In this document: one piece after another, positions 1 to 12,900 of the stretch
Layout: each line of letters begins with the position of its first letter
How positions within the stretch are numbered: the stretch's first letter is position 1
From: Plazaster borealis
Taxonomy: Eukaryota > Echinodermata > Asteroidea > Forcipulatida > Labidiasteridae
Direction: 5' to 3'
Length of the DNA stretch: 64,000 nt
Assembly (NCBI GenBank): GCA_021014325.1
Contig: CM037460.1
Location: 24,280,544-24,344,543 of the forward strand
Translations under genes and position numbers: made by a program
Notes under the pieces: model-generated
The model's input: only the letters and a program-made list of their open reading frames with translations
Database searches by the model: none
What the model was told of the DNA's origin: nothing

Positions 1-225
1 GCAGGTCTGGCAAACAATTTAGTTAGATGTAATTTTTGCATCAGAGGAGATGAATATGAATTTCATTTCCCCTTCACCGATGTGTGAGAAACACTGTATA
101 TTCAGTGCTTTCGAGTTCTGTGGAAAAAAATTCCATACTCGGGTGGGATTCCAACCCATGACCATGATGACTTCCACATGACTATAGCCGATGTCTTAAC
201 CACTAGACCACCAAGCATGCCAGGT
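1..225 (-). repeat. tRNA-derived SINE copy
   Basis: Reading the minus strand, a tRNA-like head (about 141-222) has an A box (TGGTCTAGTGGTTAAGAC) and a B box (GGGTTGGAATCC). A body follows with the words 'actgaatatacagtg' and 'cacacatcggtg'. The same head and body recur near 20.9-21.15 kb and 57.8-58.0 kb, and the body alone near 0.4-0.5 and 49.0 kb. This defines a dispersed SINE family. The copy runs off the left edge of the window. Confidence 0.7.
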
Positions 226-274
226 AAAGAGGGGCCAGTTCACATCTTGTATTATTAGCAGCAGGTTCTGTGGC

Positions 275-362
275 GTGTCAAGGCCGAGCGGGCAAGAACA
301 GCGGACTCAAGCTCTGTTTTGTCTGATCAACAGAGTGTGGGATAGAATCCTGGTCTCGACAA
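275..362 (+). repeat. tRNA-Leu(CAA)-like sequence, probably a SINE head or tRNA relic
   Basis: An A-box-like stretch (AAGGCCGAGCGGGCAAGA), the anticodon region ACTCAAGCT and a B-box-like GGGATAGAATCC are spaced as in a leucine tRNA with a long variable arm. The B box departs from GGTTCGAATCC and the acceptor stem pairs only partly, so this is more likely a relic than a working tRNA gene. Confidence 0.45.
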
Positions 363-394
363 TCTATAGTGATTAATTTTGCTTTTGAGGCATC

Positions 395-545
395 CTTGGT
401 TTAACATATGATATTTGCATAGCAAGAAATGAATATCATTTTTGTTTGCCCTACACTGATGTGTGACAAGCACTGATATAAGCACTGAGTCTACACTGTT
501 TATCACACTGTAATAATAATATAGGCCAAGTAAAAAAAATTCCAC
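395..545 (-). repeat. SINE body fragment
   Basis: The words 'gtttgccctacactgatgtg' and 'tgacaagcactgat' match, in reverse, the body of the tRNA-derived SINE at the left edge. No matching head adjoins it; the tRNA-Leu-like sequence just upstream is of another type. This is a decayed second insertion. Confidence 0.5.
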
Positions 546-784
546 GCTTTCCTTGATTAAAAGAGACAGTTTGTATAAAGAATCCAATTTTCAGTATCAT
601 TAAGAAGGTTTTAGGTGTCCAGTGTGGATTTTATTCTCAGTGCACTTTCTATACCACACTAAAAACAAAAAACTAAAAAAAACAATCATAATGTTTTTAA
701 GAACATTATTGCAACTAGAAAAGATTCGCCATCTATTGAAAGACTTCCCAACTTTAACTGATTTTCTGATTAACTTCTTTGTAG

Positions 785-929
785 GAACCATCCGCTTCTA
801 AACACCACTCACCAATAACATCGACTGCAGATGCAATCTACTGTAATGGACACAACAATTTGAGGGATGATGCACATGATGATCATGCAACCAACTACAA
901 TGCTGAGACCAGTGATGCTGATAAGGAAG
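785..929 (+). CDS. Linker exon 1 of the recombinase-like gene
   Basis: The stretch lies between a TGTAG acceptor and a GAAG/GTAAAC donor and is open for 48 codons plus one base (phase 0 to 1). It starts EPSASKHH and ends in an Asp/Asn/His-rich run. Exons 7939-8161 and 10704-10824 have the same phases and a similar start (E-[SP] then basic residues), so the three look like one repeated linker-exon type. Confidence 0.55.
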
Positions 930-3900
930 GTAAACATTTTTACATTGTTTTATGAACTTTGAGCCAAGTTTGAAGCAATAATATGAGAGAAGAGGATTCC
1001 TCTAATAACAACTGTGCATGCATGTACCACAAGGGTGAAAGTGATGCTGCATTTTGGTGCTAACTTTATTATGAACTGCCTGGGGACATGTCTGTAATGA
1101 TCTGACAGATACTTTAGGACGCATAAGTAAAATGACACGGACAATATTCTAACGTCATGTGTGTGCTTTCATGTGAGATTCTCACATGTGCATTGAAGCA
1201 CTTAACATCAAATAACAAACAGTAGTGTTGAAGCATTGTATAATAATAACACGCATAGTGGATATTACATTTCTCCCTTTTTTCGGAGATTGGTGTTCTA
1301 TTTGTTTCTGATAAAATGAAACGTTATCCACTCTTGTATCTTATGCACAATACTGATTGGAAAATAAATTGTTCATTTAAACTGTCCATCTGTTGAATCT
1401 TACAACTTTCCAAAATGATAAAATCTGAAAATGTATTAGTGAAACAAAACATTTGAAAGTGTTTATTTCCGCACTTTCACTCAGTTGCTTGTTTTCTCAA
1501 CTGTTTGATGTGTTTTAAACATAATAAAAAATTGAAAACTTTTCTTTCTAGTTTTCTCACTATTTCTTTGGAGTTTGTTTTGTCTCCTTTTTGTTTGTCT
1601 GTTTTAAACAACATAGTCTTTTAAGTAAGCTGGTCGTTGTCGGTTTCTTCCTGGTCTGGTGTTCATCTGATGTGTCTTCTGCGATGATGAAGGAGTGTCT
1701 TGCATCTGTTGTAGTGTTGGGATGTCTGAAGATAGATCGATGTCGTCTGAGGGGATTTCTGGAGTGGTTTGGCGTAGTAAATTCTCTCTCCAGTCATCTG
1801 GGTCTAGTGAGACGCCATCTTGGTTTATTAGCGTATCATCTGCGTTGCGTACTACAGAGTTAGCAAGCTTAAAACGACTGGCATCGCGATATACCTCTCG
1901 ACCGTCTGTAACTCTTCTGGCTGCTATGGATGAGCTGTCAATGCGGTATATGATGTAGAAAGCTGGTTCATATGCTGTACTCCATTTGTTCTTTTTGGTC
2001 TGTCTGAGTAGTACATAGTCTCCAACTATGAAGTTGTGTTGCTTTGTGTTCCTGTTTTCAGTATTCAGCTTCAATTTCTCCTTATACAGTTTGTCTCGCT
2101 CATTGATGATAGTGTCTTTGGTTTTGGGGAGTTGTTTCTCACTTGGTGATCTAGTTTGGTTCTCACCGGTCTATTCATCAATGCCTCATATGGTGTGACA
2201 TTGGTTGCTGGGTGTGGCGTTGATCGGTATCCGGTTAACATGTCTTGGATGGCGTTGTTTCCCTGGAGATGGGAAATTTGTTCGCTGCGATTCATCAACT
2301 TCATGAAGCTTTCGGCTTCACCATTGGCTCTGGCATGCTCTGGCGTGAAACGATGGTGGTGAAATCCTTCTTGTTCTGCAAATTCTGCAAACTCTTTGGA
2401 ATTGAAGGGTGGACCATTGTCGCTTTCTAGTTGTCTCGGTGTTCCACGAGTCGCGAACATCTCCTTAAATTTCTCCTTTGTTGGTTTGAATGCGGTGAAG
2501 TAGGTTGTTCGAACTTCTGGGTATCTCGTTCGTTTGTCAACTGCTACAAGGTTGTAGTGACCGTCTGGGTATGGTCCTCCGAAGTCTACAGCAACGATGT
2601 CCCATGGTTTCTCTGGAATCGTTGTCATCTTGATTGGCTGTTGCTTGTGGTCTTAAGTCGTCACTTGGCATTCGTAGCATTGGCCTATGATTTGCTCAAC
2701 CATGCTATTCATCAAAGGAATTAACCAATATTTCTCTCGGAGCATCTGCTTTGTCTTGGTCATTCCTAAGTGTCCCAAGCTGTGTGCCGCTTTGATGACT
2801 TTTCTCTGCAAGCTGTTTGGGATTATTATTCGGTTCAGCCTGAATATGAGATCTTCCACTCTGTACAGCTCATGTCTTACCATGTAGAAAGGTGTGATGT
2901 CTGGGTCTTTTCGGTAGTGTTCCCAGTCGCTCTTGTAGATTCTTTGGCTAAGTTTCTGGAGCTGGGGGTCTTGTTTAGTCTCATCTCGAATTCAGTTGAT
3001 AACGACTGCATGATCCGCATCTACAACTTGCTTGATCGTCTTCTCTGTGCTGTCTGTGCCTGTTTCTGGCATAGGGTGTCTAGATAGGAAATCTAGTGGA
3101 TCTGCTTCATCCTTGCTTGGCTCATAGATAACTTCGAAATCCGCATCCTGCATGGATCATTACCCATTTCTTGATTCTAGGGGGTAGTTTGGCATTAGTC
3201 TTATTGAATATGGGGATCAATGGTTTGTGTGCAGTGATGATCTTGAATCGTGGTGCACCTTGAAGATAGATTTGGAATCTGTTCTTTGCCCATTGAATAG
3301 ATAGTGCATCTTTCTCGGTCTGACTGTATCTCTTCTCTGCATCAGTCATTGTACGGCTGATGAAGTGTACTGGTTGGAGTCCTTTGGGAGTCGCTTGGAA
3401 TAGTCCTGCGGATAATCCTTCTTGGAAACTCCCCTCAGCTCTTACTACGATAGGTCGTTTGGGGTCAAAGTAGGCCATAGTGTCTTCATTAGTGATGCTC
3501 TCTTTGAGTTTCTCGAATGCTGCATGTTCTACTGGTCCCCACTTGAACTTTGTATCTTTATGGGTTATATTATAGCTCTCTCAGGGGCGCTGTTAATGAT
3601 GAATATCTTGGGATGAACTTGGCAAGGTATCCAATCATACCCAGGAATCTTCTCACAGCTTCTTTGGATTCTGGTGGATCACTCTCCTTTACGGCTCGGA
3701 CTTTGTCAGGGGTTGGCTTCAGTCCGTCTTTAGTGAATTTGTAGCCGTAGAATTCAAGTTCTTCAACACCAAATTGGCACTTGGTTGGGTTGAAAGTGAT
3801 GCCAAAGTCTGCAGCTCTTTGCCAGACTTGTTCTAGCGTCTGATTGTGTTCTTCTATGTTACGTCCTCCCAGATCATCACGTTGGTTTAGGCAGTTTGGA

Positions 3901-6900
3901 ATGTCACCAAAGATTCTGTAGATCATCTCATCAAATAGATCTTGTGATGATTTCGCACCAAAAACTAGCCTTCTCGGACGCATGTTGCCCCATGGCGTGC
4001 TGAATGTGGCAACTGCTCTCGATTCTGGGTCTAACAAGAGTTGCTGATAGCCCTGTTTCATGTCTAGCTTGGAGAATACTTTGCATTCGTTGAATTTATA
4101 CATGAAATCTTCAACCACTGGTCCTTGTGTGATTCTGTTCCTCTCCATGTATTTGTTCGAACTCTCAAGTCGACGCTGGCTCTGATCATGTGTGGTTCAA
4201 GCTGGTCCCTTGGTGTTGTACCAAATCTGGGTTTTGGTTGGACAACAAGTGGTGAACACCATGTTACTGGTTCACCTCGGGGAACTTCTTTGAATATGTC
4301 TTCCTTGATGCATAGGTCCAGCCATTCACGTAGTGGTTTCTGCAAATAGTATGCTACTGGTCTCGGCTTCTGTGCTACTGGAACTGCCTCTGGTTTCATG
4401 CTGAACTTGGCAAAGATTTCTTTTCCCTGCTTTATGTCTTTGATCATGCCGATACCTTTGAAGACATGGCTGAATTTCTCTGTTATTTCTTTGATTTGAA
4501 CTGGTGCAGTGGTGTTCTCAGCAACTGCTTTGACGTTCAGGGTATTCTCTGGAATTCTCATGTCATTAACTTCTGTAAGTGAGCCGTTCGGATCGAGTTG
4601 TATCATACCAAGCTTGATGAGGGTATCCTTGCTAATGAGAGGGGGTGAGTTTATTCTGCCTCTGACAACAACAAACTTTGTTTCTGTCCCGCAAGTCTTG
4701 TTTCTGACTACGGTTTTAAATTCACCTTTCTCTGGTAGGGCACTCTGCAAGGTGTGTAACTTGATGTGACTCGCTTTCAGTACCTGCGGCTTGCTTGATC
4801 TATGCTGCAGTGCTTTGTGCTGGCGTTCGTCCATGATATTCACTTCTGCTCCACTATCTGGTTCTATTCTGACATCAACATCGTCGATTCGCACTGTCAT
4901 CATGCTTTGGATGTTATCTGTGTGTGCAATTCGTCGGACTTGCAGATGTTTGACAGCCTGGTCAAAAATTTGTCATCTGAAGATGTCTGGTTTTCTTCCT
5001 CTTCTTTAGTGGTTTTCTTCACCTGATTCTTCTTGTAATTTGATTTGCCATACCTCTGACTGGTAGTGGATTGTTGAGGGCTCCAGTTTGTTTTGTTGGA
5101 GTAAGCAGGGCAGTTTTTGCCTTTGGTGTGTACGCCTGTCAGTCCACAGTAGTTGCATGGTGGTGATTTGTCAAATTTTTGCTTTCCATCTGCTGGTTTT
5201 CTTTTGTACCTTTGCTGTTTCTGAACTTTGGCTACACTGCTAGCTTCATCTGGGGATTTCATTTTCTTTATCTGCAGTGATGTATCCTCTATCTGTGCAG
5301 CCTCTGTTAGCATTTGTGTCAATGACCACTTCTTGTTGATTGCTTTTTGGATCAACATTTTGCTATCAATTGTCTGGATCAGATGCTCTAGAATTCTGTC
5401 ATCACAGGTTTCTCCGAATTCACACTCATTGGCTTTCTCTCTCAGCCTAGCTGAATATGCTGCAGTTGTCTCAGCAGTATTAGGTTTCATCTTTAGAAAC
5501 AAATATCTGGCATGGTGTTTGTTCTTCTTGGGTGTGAAGTATTCATTGAGCTTTGTCTTTAGCTTGTCATACTCATTCAATTCGGCTGTGGGGTTGGGCA
5601 GACTTTTCTCTAATCTTGCAACTTCTTTCCCACCATAGATTATCAAAGCATCCTTCTTGTCTACAGGTTCAGTTATTCTGAAGTATCTGAATTCCCGTTC
5701 AATCCCTTCTATCCATTCTTCCCATGCTTTCCCGGTTGTTATTTGGTCATCAGGGTGTACGAAGGGTTGTGTCTTTAGATTTCTCGTCTCTGTGACAACG
5801 GTTACTGCTATCGGTTGGTCACCCATGCTTCTATACTGTGTATGCTACGTTACGTTGATACAGGGTACTGACTATTTTAATAAAACGATCACTGGTATTT
5901 CTAGCTCCGTCTTTTCAAACTAAATTATTCCGTTTTGCTCTGGAAAATATAGTTATGATATGACAAGAGATTGCTTACCAGACGTCAGTAGTTCTTTAGC
6001 TTTTCATCCTCGTCGCCAATGTAATGATCTGACAGATACTTTAGGACGCATAAGTAAAATGACACGGACAATATTCTAACGTCATGTGTGTGCTTTCATG
6101 TTAGATTCTCACATGTGCATTGAAGCACTTAACATCAAATAACAAACAGTAGTGTTGAAGCATTGTATAATAATAACACGCATAGTGGATATTACAATGT
6201 CTTTTCATTATAAAATTCAAACACAAGGGCAACTGACTTGGTATATTTTTATGTGAATTTTGAGTGAACAGAAAGAGAAAAAAAAACTTAGCAGGAATTG
6301 ACTGACCTGTGAAGTCCATTTAACATACCGGTGCTTAATTACTAATTGAGCTTCCTAGTACTACGTTTGCAGTAAACCCCAATCAAAGGGCGATAGTTCA
6401 GCTGGTAGAGCTTTGGTACATGCATTGTAGACCCAGATTTGCAAGATTGATCCCATTTTAGTATTTTTTGTTGTTCATCAAAATTATTTTAGCTATTTTC
6501 TGCTAGAAAAAGTACCTGAATTCTAACTCAAATGTATCTAATAAATGCATTTCTTCATTTAGTTTCAGGCTTCGTGAAAATCTTTCTACTTGTTGCCTGA
6601 TGGAGCAAGAGCCTTGTGAGAAAGTAGGTACCTTGAAGTTGTTTTATACTTTCAAAATAATTATTAAAAATGAGAATAAAGAACACATGTTGTCGGCTCC
6701 CAGTTGGTTTACGAATTGTTTAACAAAAATTTTCCTGGTCAGCTATTCTGTGTAGCGATTTGATACACACTTTTTTCGATACTGGGATCTACTCTACTCA
6801 CCGTAGACTTTGACTAACGTATTATGAATTGTTAATGATCTAAAGATGAAAGGGTGAACAATTAACAGTTTTTCTGTAATCCAAAATCCTGACATGAACT

Positions 6901-9900
6901 GTAAAATTTTACAACAACATATCAGTCTATGCATGTCTTACAACAGCCGTCATTCCATTATTGTTTCAGTCATTTTTCAATGATCTTGTTGGTGGATCCA
7001 TTGTGCCAGCTCGTCCCACCTGCATGCAATCTTGCACCTGCTCATAAATTCTTCAAGCAAGTCAAACTCCTGAACAATTCAGAATGATACACTGCCATGA
7101 TTATTTGATCAATCAGTGAAGCTGCAGTGCTGAAACATCAAGTTCAGCCTGGGCTACAAGTTTGTGTTTTCTTGGGTTTTTCGGCCAGCTTCGTAAAGTC
7201 TCCACTCATTTAACACAGCCACCATCCAATTTAGATTGAAATTGAACAATCACTCATATGAGTCTTAACTTCACTTTCCAATCATTCCATCATCATTGAG
7301 CTCCACTTATTCCTGTAAAAAGAGCCATCAATTTAGACAAATAACAGTGTGTAATCAATTTGATCTGAACCAGTTGTTGGAGTTGATAATAATCCATTTT
7401 TATTTTCATAAATTGGCAAACATAGAATAAATAAAGAGCGCCAGTCCGGCAGCACTGTCCTTTCTAAAGCTCTCGCAGCTTTATAAAACGCATTCATACC
7501 TACTACTGATTTGGTTTGGACATAAGGGGTTAGTTAGCATCTTGTCCCCCTTCTTGACAACTTCTGAGAAACCAGCTTTGACCTGACTGCATGCAATTTC
7601 GCGTTTTGAAATTCTGCTTCATTACATTTCTTGCCTATGGCCACTACACAGTTACTGTTGCATTGAGTGCCCCAAGGCTTCCCTTTCAATGAGAAACTCA
7701 AGTATTTCAGCTGTAAACAAAACAAGGTGTTGGTGATAGCAAGTTATAATCTCTCTGAGGGTTGCTCTTGGTAATGGTAGAAAACAATTTTCATGTATGA
7801 GAACACGAATGACTTGAAAATCAATGCCTTTGATTTGGTGCTTTCTTGTGCTTTCATTGTATGAATCTTGAAATTGACTTGCCCATTACTCCATCCCTTG
7901 TAATAGAACCTTACGTAATTTCCTTAATAAATTTGCAGGAATCTTGTGCCTCAAGACGAGATCTGCGAAGACGACATCAGCCGTCAATGTTGTCTGCTGG
8001 ACAAAGGTCTAATGGAGGCAGCAATATCAAAGAGAATGATGAAGCAAGCAATGATGCTGGCAGTGATATCAGTTATGAAGAAGATTTCAGTGATGATGAA
8101 TATGTACCCGAGACAGATCAGGAGGAAAGTGAGGACAGTGACACAAGTGAAATAGTTGGAGGTAATTTTCCTGTCATAATTTTCATGTTTTATATTCATA
8201 ACCTAGCAAGGATTCAGCTGGCAGTGTGCCGAGAATACAGAAGCATCGCAAGTATTAACTTTAATACAAATTTCTGTACATAATCATTTCAAATATAAAC
8301 ATTAAACAAATTTCATAAATAAGGCAGGCAATTATTCTGTTTTCTTTTTATTCCTAACTTTTATTCCCTATTTCGACTTTTTCGACTTTTTATTCCCTAT
8401 TTCACACTGCCAGTTGAAAGTAAAAAGCAAACTGCAGGTATGTGGTTATTCCATGCTTGTTTTCCAGCCCTTTGTAGAAATAAAATATTGAGGAAATGAC
8501 TGTTAACAAACTTCCCACAACCAGGGTCACTACAGAGCCACAGTTACAGTTAATCAAACCCCAAAACAGCAGGGGTGGTGGGGGTGGGGGGGATGTGAAG
8601 AGATTTTAGAGCTTCAAGAATACCACATTAGGCTGTGGCATTCTTCATGAATTAACTTATTTAAAAAAGGTTTCTCATGGTTTTGAATTTAACTAGGATC
8701 ATTGTAACAGATATGTAGATTGTGCATTTTCATACATTTTCTTTCAATCTTTGACAAAATATCTAATGACTGAATTTGAACAAATTTTTACTAGAGCAAG
8801 TGCAGCTGCATTTTTGTATTTAAAAAATGGGTCTTTTAGGGCAGGAAAATATAACAAATTTAAATTTTTGGGACCACAACAACCCTGAAATATGCGTTTC
8901 CCAGCATACAGAGCATATTGCAGTGTTTCCACCCCATCTGTGTTTTTCCTAAAGTTAATTGTCTTACATACAGGCTTTAAGTTTTTGTATGCTTACAGAC
9001 TCAAGCCTCATGCAGAATATTTCTGCATGAATGGAATTTCTTTCCACTTAATTAACATTTTGTTAATACAGACCTGTTGTGATCATCACCCTTCTGTGGT
9101 TGCTATTGTACCCAGTTTTAAGTAAATTGCAGTGATGGTGTATTACTTTATAAAGCTGTTGTATTAGTCAGAAATTATCAATGATTGCATGTAGATGATT
9201 CATTCCTACTGATAACAGATCATAAGGCATCTTGTTTATTTAATTTCTGTTTTTATTTCTCTTCTTTTAGTAAGAAATTTTAGAGACTGCAATCGTTTTT
9301 AAAGGAACTTGGACACCAATATTTTGCCAGTCATTTCTAACATTTCTTGTATTTTTTCTATTCATTATTTTGCAGTTCAAAGTCTACATAATCAGCTTAA
9401 ATCTGCAAATGATGTGCTGTTGGAAAAGAAAAGGCTGAAGGTGAGTGCATGCATGTTTTGGATTCACGTTTTGATCACTTAGAACTAGAAGACACACTTT
9501 GTTTAGACAGTGTACATAAAATTTGTAAGCTTTATGTGGTGGGGATTACTCAGGTCTTTTGAAAGTATCTATGGGCCGTTCAAACATTTTCAACTTTTTA
9601 CAAACATAAGGGCATACCCCTTTATCCCATCAAAGTTGTACATACATTATTAGTTTTCTCCCTCAGTGTTGATACATAACATATTGTACATTTTATGTCC
9701 AAAACTTATCCAGTCAGTTTTCCTTTTGGTTTAGTAATAATTATAACAAAAGGTCACATCCCCTTTCGGTGAAACTTCAATAAAGTAAAGGTCTTGTTTA
9801 AACAGGTAGGAAAAAGGCTATTTAAGGGGATTTTTTTTTGTATGTGCTACTTTGTAGTGTAGTGACAACAGGCAATTTTGGTACAAAAAGACAAAATATA

Positions 9901-12900
9901 GTCCCACAAAACACAACTCTAATAGCATCCATATAGTAGAACTGATTAATAATCACTGATATATCAATGCGACCCTCTGCTTCCAGTAAAGGATTACATG
10001 CCAAAATTCTGACTAACATCGGCCATTGAGGCAAGCATTTCAATTAGCACACACCTCAACGTCAGAACACAGTAATTCAAACCAATGTTTTTTTTCACTT
10101 TACTTTTGTGCATTAATTTTTCGTGATAAGGGAATAAAAGAATTGAGACAAGGTCTTACAAGGCAAAGACTTGCAGGGTTGTTTGCTGCGTGATTGAAGG
10201 ACCAAGCCAAAGACGAGGTCCATTTTTGCATGGCAAACCCTGCAAGGTTTTAAGCTACCATTTAAGATTGAGCCGGTACTTTCTTATTTCCCTTTATAAA
10301 ACGCCCATTTCGTTTAAAGGCGGTAATAATGAGGAAAGTATGTAAAACTTATTTCCTGTGATGTCCTCAGGCTCTGTTTTGCAAGGATCGAGTCAAATTG
10401 CACACATACTACAACAATGCTTGGCTCAATTTTACCCACATGGTCCGCAATGAAATAAAGTCAGATTAGTTTTCAGATATCATTTGTATCCAAATGCTAT
10501 AAGAAAACATCCAGTCTTGAACAGCTCCGGTATGTCTTTATCAGCTGTTTAAACACCCCCACGTCACATGCTCTCCACAAATAGAACATCGATCAAACTG
10601 GAAGGCTCATGAATTTTTATTTTGGAAAAATAGATTCACTGGAGTTTATAAATTCCATTTCTTGATTACATGTAAAACCTGTAATTCCCTAAAATACTTG
10701 CAGGAATCATTTGGCCGTAAACGTCATACGACATCATCTGCTACAGATTCAACTACACCAGCACACAACATGAGTGATGCAACAACAACCAATGCTGACA
10801 ATATTGATAATGTTGAAACGGAAGGTAAGGAATCTTTCATTGTTCTATGAGCTTTTATGATGATGTAATTTCAACTGATGAAGCTTGAAAGAGTTGACAG
10901 TTATTTGGCTACAGAATCCTGCAGTCACACCTCTTTTATGAAGTAGTGATATAAACACATCAATAAAAGTAAGTCGCCCCCATAACATCATAAGATAAAA
11001 CATTTTACCAATACGGCTAATTAAGAAATCATCAAAACTTAGGAAACATGTCATAGAATTTTTCTTAATCAGTTGTATTGGTAAAATGGTCTACCTTACA
11101 TGTACGATGTTATGGCGAATTGGGGGACTTACTTTTGTTGATGTGTTTATATGGCCCATAGTTACCAATCATATGGTATATCTACTGTGTTTGTCCACAC
11201 CGGATTGGTCATGACCATGGACCCTCTACCAGAGGGTCCTTGATGAAACTTAAAACATCTCCTTTCTGATCTATGGTCTACTGTGTGGGTCCACACTGCA
11301 TTGGTCATGAAACTGTTCACACACTCCTTTCTGTTTCTATGGTATATCTACTGTGTGGGTCCACACTGCATTGGTCATGAAACTGTTCACACACTCCTTT
11401 CTGTTTCTATGGTATATCTACTGTGTGAGTCCACACTGCATTGGTCATCATGAAACTGTTAACACATCTCCTCTCTGTTTCTATGGTATATCTACTGTGT
11501 GGGTCCACACTGCATTGGTCATGAAACTGTTCACTCATCTCCTTTCTGTTTCTATGGTATATCTACTGTGTGGGTCCACACTGCATTGGTCATGAAACTG
11601 GTCACACACTCCTTTCTGTTTCTATGGTATATCTACTGTGTGGGTCCACACTGCATTGGTCATGAAACTGTTCACACACTCCTTTCTGTTTCTATGGTAT
11701 ATCTACTGTGTGAGTCCACACTGCATTGGTCATCATGAAACTGTTAACACATCTCCTCTCTGTTTCTATGGTATATCTACTGTGTGGGTCCACACTGCAC
11801 TGGTCATGAAACTGTTCACTCATCTCCTTTCTGTTTCTATGGTATATCTACTGTGTGGGTCCACACTGCATTGGTCATGAAACTGGTCACACACTCCTTT
11901 CTGTTTCTATGGTATATCTACTGTGTGGGTCCACACTGCATTGGTCATGAAACTGTTCACTCATCTCCTTTCTGTTTCTTTGGTATATCTACTGTGTGGG
12001 TCCACACTGCATTGGTCATGAAACTGGTCACACATCTCCTTTCTGTTTCTATGGTATATCTACTGTGTGGGTCCACACTGCATTGGTAATGAAACTGTTC
12101 ACATCTCTTTTCTGTTTATATTGTATATATTTACTGTGGAATTTCCCTTATTGATTTCTTGAAAAGAAAAATGGGCCACAAAATTATGGCTCGTTAAGAA
12201 TTTACACCATTTATTTCTTTACCTCTATTGTTTCTATTATAATAATAATAATAATAATAATTGTGGCTTCTTATATAGCGCACATGTCCCTCACCCAGTG
12301 ACGCTCCTGGCGCTGTAACATACAGTATTTCCTGCCAATGTGGGACTACGTTTGAATTATGAGACCTAATTCTGATAGCACCCCGTAATGCTTTACAAGG
12401 TGCTGTGGTGCAATTTGCTGCCGATCGGACCAGGGACACCGGGGCGAACCCCTTCTCTTTTCGATAAGTGCACTGGGTTCTTTTACGCGTACATAACACA
12501 TGGGACCAACGGCTTAACGTCCCATCCGAAGGACAAGCAGTGGTGAAGTGTCTTGCTTAAGGACACAAGTGTCACGGCTGGGGATTCGAACCCAAACTCT
12601 GCTGATCAGAAACACCAGAGTGCATAATCATTGCCAAGTTACAAGTAACACTCCTGTTCATCATTTCTCGTTTAAAGAAAGATTGCCCAGATAAAAATTA
12701 TTTAAGTGTGCACAGAATGATAGCCCTGATCATATAGTCATACCCCTAATTGCATTAGTTAGTTTTACTTAACGGTCTTATGTAAAGATGACTCACAACA
12801 TTGTTGACTTTCAATCCACTTGAAATTAAGAAATCATTTTTTTATTGACCACAATGTTGTTGTTTTTTATTCTGTTATCAGAAAGTTTGAACCCGAAGAA

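Larger units (their letters stand above)
1093..6196 (-). mobile_element. Full-length Ty3/gypsy LTR retrotransposon (Mag/SURL-like), pol degraded
   Basis: Two 177-bp direct repeats (1093-1269 and 6020-6196) begin TGTAATG and end ATTACA and differ by one base that I can see. A 5-bp target duplication ATGTC flanks the element (1088-1092 and 6197-6201). Reading the minus strand the order is LTR, primer-binding site, Gag, protease, reverse transcriptase, RNase H, integrase, polypurine tract, LTR. Domain order and the 5-bp duplication fit Ty3/gypsy. The short LTRs and the serine-tRNA primer suggest the Mag/SURL lineage known from echinoids, which is an inference. Gag is open, but pol lies in several frames with stops, so this copy cannot make its own enzymes. 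It sits in an intron of the recombinase-like gene in the opposite orientation. Confidence 0.92.

Noticed and set aside
1591..5923. Plus-strand open frames across the Ty3/gypsy element
   Set aside because: They are antisense shadows of gag and pol.
11353..12089. Overlapping open frames with repeated VHTALVMKL-type sequence
   Set aside because: They are by-products of the 70-74-bp satellite; all frames are open because unit variants lack stops.
11170..12130. Regular repeats considered as a CRISPR array
   Set aside because: Units are contiguous, without unique spacers, and the DNA is eukaryotic.
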